64,000 nucleotides of DNA from Enterobacter cloacae complex sp. R_G8 (GTDB lineage Bacteria; Pseudomonadota; Gammaproteobacteria; Enterobacterales; Enterobacteriaceae). The stretch spans positions 62,001-126,000 of the forward strand of contig NZ_CP102246.1 in NCBI RefSeq assembly GCF_024599795.1. Direction: 5' to 3'. This document shows, one piece after another, positions 23,390-30,288 of this stretch; the first letter of the stretch is position 1, and each line of letters starts with the position of its first letter. Under the pieces are notes generated by a model. The model ran no database searches. It was not told where the DNA came from and worked only from the letters and a program-made list of their open reading frames with translations. Both the position numbers and the translations under genes were made by a program.

Positions 23390-24640
23390 TCAATCGATAA
23401 ACCGTTTACGCACCCGCTCCAGCGGCGCAATCAGCAGGTTGATGAGCGGCTTACGATCGATAACGATATCGGCGTTCACCGTCATCCCACCCATCAGCAG
23501 ACGCTTTTTGTTGTCCGGATCGGTAAACCAGGAAGGCACCCGTACCTTGGCAAGATAGTAGTTCTGCCCCTCCTGCAGCGGGATAAGTGCCGAATGGGCA
23601 TCAATATTCACCTCGTAGAAATCAGACAGGGTGGCCTCCACCGAGCCATATTTATCCACTGGCCAGGAGTCAAAGCGCAGCTTCACCTTATCCCCTTTCG
23701 CCACCCGGCCCACGCCCGTCGCTGGCACATAGAGGTACCCCTCCATCGACGCGGCGGTGTTTTTACGGATCACCACCACCACCTCGCTGTTTTGCGTAAT
23801 GGCCCGACCCGGCGGGAAGTTGATCGCCACCACGTAACCATCGGCAGGCGCCAGCATGGCCATCGTAGAGCTGCCCCGGCTGGAGAGGTTACGGTCAATT
23901 TCGCTGATCCGGTTTTTCACGTACAACAGCTCCTGGCTCAGGGAGTCGATTTGCGACTGGGTGCTGTCGGTCAGGCTGGTTTTGCGCGCTTCCAGATCGA
24001 GGATACTGCTCTCCTCCAGCGTCAGGTTAAGCTGCGCGTTGAGCACGTCGTTGTGGCTTTTATCCAGATCGACCTTCGACACATAGCCTTTCCCGGATAT
24101 CGCTTTCCACGCCTCATAGGTATCGGTGCTGTTTTTGAGCAACGCACGCAGCTTTTTCACTTTGTCGCGGGACACCACAATCTGCCGGTCGGCAATATCC
24201 AGCTGCTGCGCCAGGTTTTTCCGGTACGTGGCGATAGAATCCTCGATAGTCTGCACACGTTGTTCGCTGCGCTTTTTCTCCGCCTCCATCTGCTGGCGAT
24301 CGAACTGCACCACCGAGCCCTGCTTGCCGCCGTAGTCCTGCGACACGGTAAAAAGCGGGTCGTTCTCTTTCACGTACTGGCCTGGACGTACGGCAAAATC
24401 AACGATGGTACCCGACTCTCGGGCACGCACTTCCACATCGCCCTGAGCCGGGATCAGCACGCCACGCGCCAGCGTGGTTTCCGAAAAGTTAAAGACGATC
24501 GAAAAGACCAGCAGACAGAGAAAAAAGGCGATAAACAGCGTTAACACGCCTTTCAGCCGCGGGGCGTTGATCTCGTAGCTCTTTGAAAAATGGTGCGGGA
24601 TCAGCGCCCGACGTTGTCGGTTTCGGTTTCTTAATTTCAC
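23390..24640 (-). CDS. HlyD-family periplasmic adaptor of the microcin exporter
   Basis: A 416-residue protein with a cytoplasmic N-terminus, a membrane segment at about residues 32-52 (LTLFIAFFLCLLVFSIVFNF), a beta-barrel/lipoyl half (ARGVLIPAQGDVEVRARESGTIVDFAVRPGQYV), a long coiled coil (about 120-250) and the returning lipoyl half (MAMLAPADGYVVAINFPPGRAI). This is the CvaA/HlyD layout linking an inner membrane ABC exporter to TolC. It ends a three-gene run with the C39 ABC exporter, starting 6 bp after the unknown 249-residue gene. Confidence 0.88.
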   Translation of the reverse strand: MKLRNRNRQRRALIPHHFSKSYEINAPRLKGVLTLFIAFFLCLLVFSIVFNFSETTLARGVLIPAQGDVEVRARESGTIVDFAVRPGQYVKENDPLFTVSQDYGGKQGSVVQFDRQQMEAEKKRSEQRVQTIEDSIATYRKNLAQQLDIADRQIVVSRDKVKKLRALLKNSTDTYEAWKAISGKGYVSKVDLDKSHNDVLNAQLNLTLEESSILDLEARKTSLTDSTQSQIDSLSQELLYVKNRISEIDRNLSSRGSSTMAMLAPADGYVVAINFPPGRAITQNSEVVVVIRKNTAASMEGYLYVPATGVGRVAKGDKVKLRFDSWPVDKYGSVEATLSDFYEVNIDAHSALIPLQEGQNYYLAKVRVPSWFTDPDNKKRLLMGGMTVNADIVIDRKPLINLLIAPLERVRKRFID

Positions 24641-24646
24641 GACATG

Positions 24647-25396
24647 TCATCCATGATAAATCACTGAAAGATCGTCCCATGCACTCCAGAGCGTGGGGGT
24701 TTTACGCAACGCGTTCAGCGTGGCGGTGGCGGCCTGACGGTACTCCGCAGGGGCATAGGTCTGACTCTCCAGCGCAAATTCCGCCGAGTGCAGCGAACAG
24801 CCGGGCAGCAGCGTACGGATCACGTATCCGTAGCGCGTTAAAAAGCGCGTCGACACGTCCGTTAACCACGCTTTCTGGTCGCCCGCCTGGGTCATGAACA
24901 GCGGCGCATCCGGGAGACGCTCATCCACCAGCAGCACGGTCACCAGCCGGTGCGGGGCGAAAAACGTCCCTGCCCGCCGCTCCTCGTGTGCCGCCATCAG
25001 CTTGTGCAGCGCGGGAAGGCGGGTAACAAACTGAAAGCGCACGTCCTCTGGCGCGGTGGCGAGCAGCGCATCCGCGATCAGGCCAAACCCGGCCCAGCGC
25101 ATGCCCAGCAACAGGGTACGGGGCTGAGAATAGAAATCCTGCTCGTGGGTAAATGCCGCCACCCGGGCGTGGAGATCGAAACGCACGTTGCGCCGCCACA
25201 GCGCGGGCGGGAAGATCTGCTCGACAAAATGAAAGCCGCTCATCTCCAGGGCGTTCTGGCGCAGAAAATCGGGCGGGACGTCAGCCTCCGGGCAGCGCAT
25301 AAACTGGCTGTAGTTTTGCGTGATCCGGCTTGCGAGCAGCGTGCGTCCAGCCTGCCGGGCGCAAAGTCGGGCGTAGAGACGGGGCAGAAACATCAT
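24647..25396 (-). CDS. Unrecognised protein inside the microcin export operon
   Basis: A 249-residue protein I do not recognise. It has no clear signal peptide or membrane segment. Visible features are an Arg-rich N-terminus, FHFVEQIFPPALWRRNVRFDLHARV (quoted in part: FHFVEQIFPPALW, then RFDLHARVAAF), LLLGMRWAGFGLIADALL, and a C-terminal QTYAPAEYRQAATATLNALRK. Its start overlaps the ABC exporter stop by 4 bp and it lies 6 bp before the HlyD gene, so it is tightly bound to the export operon. It may take part in peptide maturation, export or self-protection, but nothing in the sequence settles which. The region with LLLG..W.GFGLIADALL faintly recalls acyltransferase-like folds, a weak hint only. 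Confidence 0.7.
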   Translation of the reverse strand: MMFLPRLYARLCARQAGRTLLASRITQNYSQFMRCPEADVPPDFLRQNALEMSGFHFVEQIFPPALWRRNVRFDLHARVAAFTHEQDFYSQPRTLLLGMRWAGFGLIADALLATAPEDVRFQFVTRLPALHKLMAAHEERRAGTFFAPHRLVTVLLVDERLPDAPLFMTQAGDQKAWLTDVSTRFLTRYGYVIRTLLPGCSLHSAEFALESQTYAPAEYRQAATATLNALRKTPTLWSAWDDLSVIYHG

Positions 25397-27489
25397 TGCT
25401 CACTCTCCCGCAGCGTGCCGTTTTCCATGGTGTAGAGCCGTCCGTGACAGCCCACCACCTCCGGCGAGTGGGTGACAAATACCAGACCAATCCCCAGCCC
25501 ACGCAGGTTCGCCAGCACCTTCTGCGCCGTGGTTTTATCGAGGTTTGCCGTCACTTCATCGCACAGCAGCAGCTTCGGCTGGCTGTACAGGGCGCGCGCC
25601 AGCACCAGACGCTGCATCTCACCGGCGGAGAAAAAGGTGTTTCCCGGCAACAACTCCGTTTCGTATCCGTGCGGCAGGCGCGCAACCACGTGGTCAATCT
25701 CCGCCAGCCGGCAGGCAGCAATCACCCGCTCCTTGTCCGGCGCGCTATCAAAGCAGGAGAGGTTATCCAGAATGGAGCCGGTAAAGAGAATATCGTCCGC
25801 ATGCACGATGCGGATATGCTGGCGCAGAGAGGAGAGATCGCACTCGGTGATCGGGATCGCATTGATCCGCAAACTGCCCGATGTGGAGAGCAACATCCCG
25901 GAGATCAGACGCAGCAGCGTGGTTTTCCCGGAGCCGCTCTGGCCGACAATCACCGCCTCTTCGCCCTGCTTCAGCGTCATGTTGATGTGCTGCAGGGTCG
26001 CCTCGCGTCCCGGATAAGCAAAAGAGACATCCTCAAAGGCCAGACTGACGGGTGAAGTCACAATCTTCCGGCCAAACTGGCTGGCTTCAGAGGGGGCAAA
26101 CAGCAGGTCGCCCACGCGATCCAGCGGTCCTTTGAGCGCATTTTTGTCCAGCAGCTTTTGCGCCACCTGCACCATCGCGTCGGAGAAGTAGCGTTTGTAG
26201 CTGATGTAGGCGTAGAGCATCCCGATACTCATCTGTCCTTCCAGGATCAGCCACGCGCCAAAGCAGACCACCAGCAGCTGCTCGGCGTTGATCACCAGCA
26301 GCGAGGCAACATCAAAGCGGGCTAGCAGGCGCTCTTTGCGCATCAGCCCGGCGATGTGTTCGCGCTGGGATTTGTCCATCACCGCGTCCCGGGCCTGCTC
26401 CATGTTGTTGGCCTTCAGGGTGATGATCCCCTTCTGCGTCTCCACCAGCAGCGATTCATACTTTGCGGTGCGCTCGATGGAGTCGTCCACCGCGCGCTGG
26501 TAAGGCCCGATCAGCGAAAAGCGGATCAGGAAGAACACCCCCATCAGCAGCATCGTCAGCACGGCGATTTTCACGTTATACAGCAGCATAAACAGCAGGC
26601 TGGTGAAGGCGATCAGGCTGGAAAAGAGGATCTGCACATAGCCATTGCTGATGAACTCCGCGCAGGCATGGAGCGATTTCTCTATCGCCAGCACAATGCC
26701 CGGCGGGCGGCTGCGGAACCAGCTGGTCTGGGTGCGCAGCATATAGCGGCGAACCGACTGGCTGAGGTCGTCATAGGCAATGTTACGCATCAGGATCTCA
26801 AGCAGCTGCTTGAGGAACTTACCAATGACTTCAAAAATAAAGACGATAGCGAAAATGGCGGTGAGTAAGATCACCAGATCGTTGTCGTTGCGCGAGATGG
26901 CCTCGTCCATGATCAGCTGCACGTAGGTGGGGCTGGCCAGCATGGTGATGAGGGTAAAAATCGAGAGCACAAACAGCAGCACCTGCCGCTGAAATAAGCT
27001 CGGGGATTTATTGGCCAGCCGCCCCAGCGTGAGCGTCTCGTCAGGGGATTTTTTGTCGAAGCGCGGCGTCGGCTTCAGCTCCAGCACGTAGCCGGAAAAG
27101 AGTTTTTGCGCCTCTTTGAGGCTGTAACGACGCACGCCGCTGGCCGGGTCGTGGACCGTTACGCTGCGCCAGTCAACCTTCACGATCACCACGAAGTGAT
27201 TGCCGCGCCAGAAGGCGATGAGCGGCAGTTCGGCACTTTCAATTTCAGTGATTTCGCCCTTGAGCACCCGGCCCGTCATATTTTTATCGCTGGCGAGGGT
27301 CATGAGTTCCGCCATCGAGGTGCCCGCGTCGGCAGAGACTGAAAGCTCCCTGCGCAGCTGGCTGACGGAGACATGGTGTTCATAGTGCCCCAGCACCATC
27401 GCCAGGCAGGCCAGCCCGCATTCGGTAAATTCATGCTGGCGAATAACGGGTGTCTTACCCTTTTTTTTATACTGAAAAAGCGAAAACAT
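25393..27489 (-). CDS. C39 peptidase-containing ABC exporter for double-glycine peptides
   Basis: The protein is 698 residues from the ATG at 27489; an open frame further upstream runs through the terminator and peptide gene and is not credible. Residues 1-130 form a C39 protease: Cys24 in HEFTECGLACL, His98 in RGNHFVV and Asp114 in VHDPASG, so the catalytic set is complete. Then come six membrane helices (about 160-450) and an ATPase with Walker A IVGQSGSGKTTLL, a variant signature FSAGEMQR and Walker B LLLCDEVTANLDK. It would cut the leader after Gly-Gly and export the peptide, as CvaB does for microcin V. It is downstream of two such peptides. Confidence 0.93.
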   Translation of the reverse strand: MFSLFQYKKKGKTPVIRQHEFTECGLACLAMVLGHYEHHVSVSQLRRELSVSADAGTSMAELMTLASDKNMTGRVLKGEITEIESAELPLIAFWRGNHFVVIVKVDWRSVTVHDPASGVRRYSLKEAQKLFSGYVLELKPTPRFDKKSPDETLTLGRLANKSPSLFQRQVLLFVLSIFTLITMLASPTYVQLIMDEAISRNDNDLVILLTAIFAIVFIFEVIGKFLKQLLEILMRNIAYDDLSQSVRRYMLRTQTSWFRSRPPGIVLAIEKSLHACAEFISNGYVQILFSSLIAFTSLLFMLLYNVKIAVLTMLLMGVFFLIRFSLIGPYQRAVDDSIERTAKYESLLVETQKGIITLKANNMEQARDAVMDKSQREHIAGLMRKERLLARFDVASLLVINAEQLLVVCFGAWLILEGQMSIGMLYAYISYKRYFSDAMVQVAQKLLDKNALKGPLDRVGDLLFAPSEASQFGRKIVTSPVSLAFEDVSFAYPGREATLQHINMTLKQGEEAVIVGQSGSGKTTLLRLISGMLLSTSGSLRINAIPITECDLSSLRQHIRIVHADDILFTGSILDNLSCFDSAPDKERVIAACRLAEIDHVVARLPHGYETELLPGNTFFSAGEMQRLVLARALYSQPKLLLCDEVTANLDKTTAQKVLANLRGLGIGLVFVTHSPEVVGCHGRLYTMENGTLRESEQ

Positions 27490-27506
27490 AATTATCCGTG
27501 GCTGAA

Positions 27507-27535
27507 ATAAAAAAATGGCCCGGCAAAGCGGGCCA
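27507..27535 (-). terminator. Terminator/attenuator between microcin peptides and exporter
   Basis: TGGCCCG (27516-27522) and CGGGCCA (27529-27535) form a 7-bp stem; on the minus strand it is followed by a run of seven T (complement of 27509-27515). It sits between the peptide genes and the exporter start, so partial read-through would give much more peptide mRNA than exporter mRNA. Confidence 0.8.
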
Positions 27536-27553
27536 TAAGCATAGGTCGATAAC

Positions 27554-27739
27554 TTATGCGCTGAAGAAGCCGCCGATGAAGCCGCCCACCAGGCCAAATA
27601 CGCCACCGATGGTGCCGCCCAGCGCGCCTAACATCTGGCTGCCTGCGTTATAGCCTGCGCTCGCACCCTGAAGGGCAGCAGCAAACGGATCCCAACCACC
27701 GATGATGGCCTGTGCTTTTTTGAAATCGATAACTTGCAT
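27554..27739 (-). CDS. Double-glycine microcin/bacteriocin precursor, peptide B
   Basis: A 61-residue precursor. The leader MQVIDFKKAQAIIGG (15 residues, ending Gly-Gly) fits the C39 cleavage rule. The mature peptide would have 46 residues beginning WDPFAAALQGASAG and ending in a Gly-rich hydrophobic segment with repeated GxxxG (GGTIGGVFGLVGGFIGG). Such glycine zippers are typical of class II microcins and two-peptide bacteriocins that form membrane pores. It is clearly paralogous to peptide A just upstream (shared PFA...QG...GY..G pattern). GGAAG precedes the ATG. No Cys, so no disulfide or lanthionine. Confidence 0.85.
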   Translation of the reverse strand: MQVIDFKKAQAIIGGWDPFAAALQGASAGYNAGSQMLGALGGTIGGVFGLVGGFIGGFFSA

Positions 27740-27762
27740 GTTTGTCTTCCTGTTAATCTGAA

Positions 27763-27957
27763 TTAGTTGTAGCTGCCAACCAGCGCACCCAGGAAGCCCA
27801 TTGCGCCACCCAGAATTCCGCCAACCACGCCACCTACCATGCCCATGATGCTTGCACCGGTGTCATAACCCAGCTGTGCGCCTTTAACGAGGCCAGCGAA
27901 TGGGTTTAATGCACCACCGATAATGTCTTTCGCTTCTACGAATGAAATCGCTTTCAT
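27763..27957 (-). CDS. Double-glycine microcin/bacteriocin precursor, peptide A
   Basis: The precursor is 64 residues from the ATG at 27957, preceded by AGGAG; an open frame to 27996 has no ribosome site and would spoil the leader. Leader MKAISFVEAKDIIGG (15 residues) ends in Gly-Gly. The mature part is 49 residues, starting ALNPFAGLVKGAQLGYDTG and continuing into GxxxG repeats (GGVVGGILGGAMGF), ending GSYN. It lies 23 bp before peptide B and 72 bp after ecpE on the same strand. The pair, with the C39 exporter and HlyD adaptor, looks like a two-peptide (class IIb-like) microcin. Killing activity is inferred. Confidence 0.85.
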   Translation of the reverse strand: MKAISFVEAKDIIGGALNPFAGLVKGAQLGYDTGASIMGMVGGVVGGILGGAMGFLGALVGSYN

Positions 27958-28029
27958 TTTATTCTCCTGTAGTTGTAAATCTTCAGCTTGCGCCAAAGGA
28001 TAATTTCCTTTTATGAAGGAAAGCGGTTG

Positions 28030-28683
28030 TTACGGGCAGCGTGTAAGCGGGATGATTTTATTTCCGTAAATAATCATCCGCTTAGCGGGCTGCGCGTAAT
28101 TATCTATTTCCAGCCGTTGACCCGGTGGAAGATATTTTGAATCATTATATTGTGAGCTACATCCCTGAGAGGAAACATATTTAAACCAGGTATTCCCGGT
28201 ATTACTCACCACCCCGTTACTAAACGTATAATCAAAATGTCTTGTCCATGGCCGGACAATTAAAATAGCCTCAAGCGAAACCACCACATCCGACTGAATG
28301 CGTTGGCCTTTGCTCATCACAACCTGCGCCTGGAGCGGCGTCTCGGTGAATTTAACGCGATAATAGCGCTCTTTACTGTCGTGCGGGCCGGTATAATAAA
28401 ACTTAAAACCGGCCTGCTCGCCACTCTCCAGAGTTAACTGTTTCGGCGAGAACATCACCTCGCCATCTTTTATTTCAGTCTCTTTCCCGTGTTCTTTAGG
28501 GACGTCGACCTGAATAAGCGAAACAGTATAATTCTGTCGAACACTGGTATCGTTTTTTATTGGCTGAAAAACAACTTCTTTTTCAGGTAGAAAATCAATG
28601 TTTAGACTTTCAATAATTAAAGCATTTGCGCTTGCGGAAATGAAGCAATTTATTGCGAAAATAGCCAGGAATTTTCCAGTCAT
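28030..28683 (-). CDS. ecpE: Second periplasmic chaperone of the common pilus, EcpE
   Basis: A 217-residue protein with an N-terminal signal (about 22 residues) and a chaperone-like fold: NIDFLPEKEVVFQPIKND-type beta strands (shown here as LNIDFLPEKEVVFQ), GEVMFSPKQLTLESGEQAGF, KFYYTGPHDSKERYYRVKFTE, SVVV-like QSDVVVSLEAILIVRPW. It is paralogous to EcpB and occupies the last position of the ecpABCDE order. It helps pilin folding and assembly. It ends 72 bp before the microcin genes with no terminator between. Confidence 0.8.
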   Translation of the reverse strand: MTGKFLAIFAINCFISASANALIIESLNIDFLPEKEVVFQPIKNDTSVRQNYTVSLIQVDVPKEHGKETEIKDGEVMFSPKQLTLESGEQAGFKFYYTGPHDSKERYYRVKFTETPLQAQVVMSKGQRIQSDVVVSLEAILIVRPWTRHFDYTFSNGVVSNTGNTWFKYVSSQGCSSQYNDSKYLPPGQRLEIDNYAQPAKRMIIYGNKIIPLTRCP

Positions 28684-28689
28684 ACACGT

Positions 28690-30288
28690 TTAATTCCAGG
28701 AAGCGCTGACATCAATTCGACCCTGAGCCGTCACTTCACCAAACCAGTTATTACCGTCATAGGTGGTTTTCGACACCGGATTATTCATCACAAACTGCAA
28801 TACCAGCGGGGTTTTCCACAGCCACATGTCCGTCACGCCTGAGCTTATCTTGTCCCACTCTTCCGCATGGGTGGCGGGGGCAGGAATGGGCAGCACTTCA
28901 CCTTTGCAGTTATGCGCCTTCAGCGTGTAGCTTTTGCCCAGCAGCACATTGCCGGGGATCGGCACCGTGAAGCCGTTGCCGCTAAAGGCGCAGTAGTCCA
29001 CGCCGTTCAGGCTCTGCGTCGGCCCGGTGACCTTCACCGTGACCGCAATCGCGGCATCTTTTTGCGCGCCGCTGTAGGTAATGGTGTAGGGGATCTCTAT
29101 CGGCCCCTCGCCAATTGTTCCTTTCCCGGAACCGCCCAGGCCGTTAGGGTCGAGCGTGTAGTCCGGGTTATCCGGGACGATAGCAAGCCCTGGCTGGATA
29201 GGGTTAATCACCAGCCCGCCCCCCGGCTGGAAGCAGAAATCCGCCGCCAGCGAGCTGTTGCCCGGTGTCAGGCACAGGCTGACGATATTGCCGATATTGC
29301 TGCCATCCCCGGCCTGCGCCACGCTCAAAATCAGCGCCTTCGGGAGAAAAATTTTGAGGTACGCCTTACCGCCATTTTTTTGCGGCGCGGCGAGGAAAGT
29401 ATTCGCCAGCACGCGGGTATCACTCAAAATACCCCCGGAGATGCTGTACCAGTTGCTCTCATCGAAAGTAATTTCCGCCGCCAGACCCGTTCCCCCGTTC
29501 ATGTGCGACTGCAGTACGCCGTTCACACGGGAGGAGGTCAGCGCCAGCCCCGGGTTGTAGCCAGTGATATCTTCCCCGACAAAGGTATATTCCAGCAGTT
29601 CACAGAGTACGCCCGACACCGTATTGCGGGTGTACTTGGTACACGTCGCCCCGGTTGAACCATCCACAATGGTCACCTCGCCGCTGATCGGGTCAATGCC
29701 CAGATCCAGCGCCCGCGAATTGGTCATGGTCAACGTGCCGACCTTATGCAGCGTGTTGGTGGTGGTCACCTTGCTGATAGAGGAGATCTGCGGCGTGGAG
29801 GTGATCGTCACCTCGTTACCGGGAGCGGCATTGAGCAGATAGTTAAAGAACGGATCCCCCAGAACCCAGCGGCCATAGGAGGTACCCGGCTCAATGACCG
29901 GCGGTTTCACCACCATCGAGGTGTCGGAATAGCTGGTCGTCGCGGTATAGCCCGTGGTGCCGCAGGTTGACGAGCACGCGGTCCCCTTAAAGAACGGCGA
30001 GGCGCTGGAGCCGGTGACGCTGAAGTTGATGGTCAGCGCGCTGCCCGCCGGGCCGTTAAAGCTGTTGTCCGGTATGTAGGTGGCAATCCCGTTGTTGGTT
30101 TTGGCACTCAGGGTGGGCCACTCCCGCGAGCCGTGTAAAAACGCGGTGGAGGTGCTGTTCAGACTGAACAGCGCCGCCGTGTTGCCCGTCCCGTTGTTGT
30201 CCGGGTTGTTGATCGCAAAATAGGGCATCTGCTGCGCCTGCGCCGCCGCGCTTAGCAGCAGCAGATTAAGAGCGAATATCTTTTTCAT
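28690..30288 (-). CDS. ecpD: Common pilus tip adhesin EcpD
   Basis: The protein is 532 residues from the ATG at 30288, which gives a signal peptide MKKIFALNLLLLSAAAQAQ; the longer frame to 30459 lies inside ecpC. The mature protein is rich in Thr, Ser and Gly beta structure with Cys pairs (GTACSSTCGTTGY, TCTKY-like CTKYTRN and VLCELLEY, and DYCAFSGNG with AHNCKGEV) and ends in GRIDVSASWN. Length and place in the operon fit EcpD (about 547 residues in E. coli), the polymerising tip adhesin for host cell attachment. It overlaps the end of the usher gene by 23 bp. Confidence 0.82.
   Translation of the reverse strand: MKKIFALNLLLLSAAAQAQQMPYFAINNPDNNGTGNTAALFSLNSTSTAFLHGSREWPTLSAKTNNGIATYIPDNSFNGPAGSALTINFSVTGSSASPFFKGTACSSTCGTTGYTATTSYSDTSMVVKPPVIEPGTSYGRWVLGDPFFNYLLNAAPGNEVTITSTPQISSISKVTTTNTLHKVGTLTMTNSRALDLGIDPISGEVTIVDGSTGATCTKYTRNTVSGVLCELLEYTFVGEDITGYNPGLALTSSRVNGVLQSHMNGGTGLAAEITFDESNWYSISGGILSDTRVLANTFLAAPQKNGGKAYLKIFLPKALILSVAQAGDGSNIGNIVSLCLTPGNSSLAADFCFQPGGGLVINPIQPGLAIVPDNPDYTLDPNGLGGSGKGTIGEGPIEIPYTITYSGAQKDAAIAVTVKVTGPTQSLNGVDYCAFSGNGFTVPIPGNVLLGKSYTLKAHNCKGEVLPIPAPATHAEEWDKISSGVTDMWLWKTPLVLQFVMNNPVSKTTYDGNNWFGEVTAQGRIDVSASWN

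Noticed and set aside
23372..24544. 390-codon plus-strand open frame opposite the HlyD gene
   Set aside because: Antisense shadow of a confident gene, no motif, no ribosome site.
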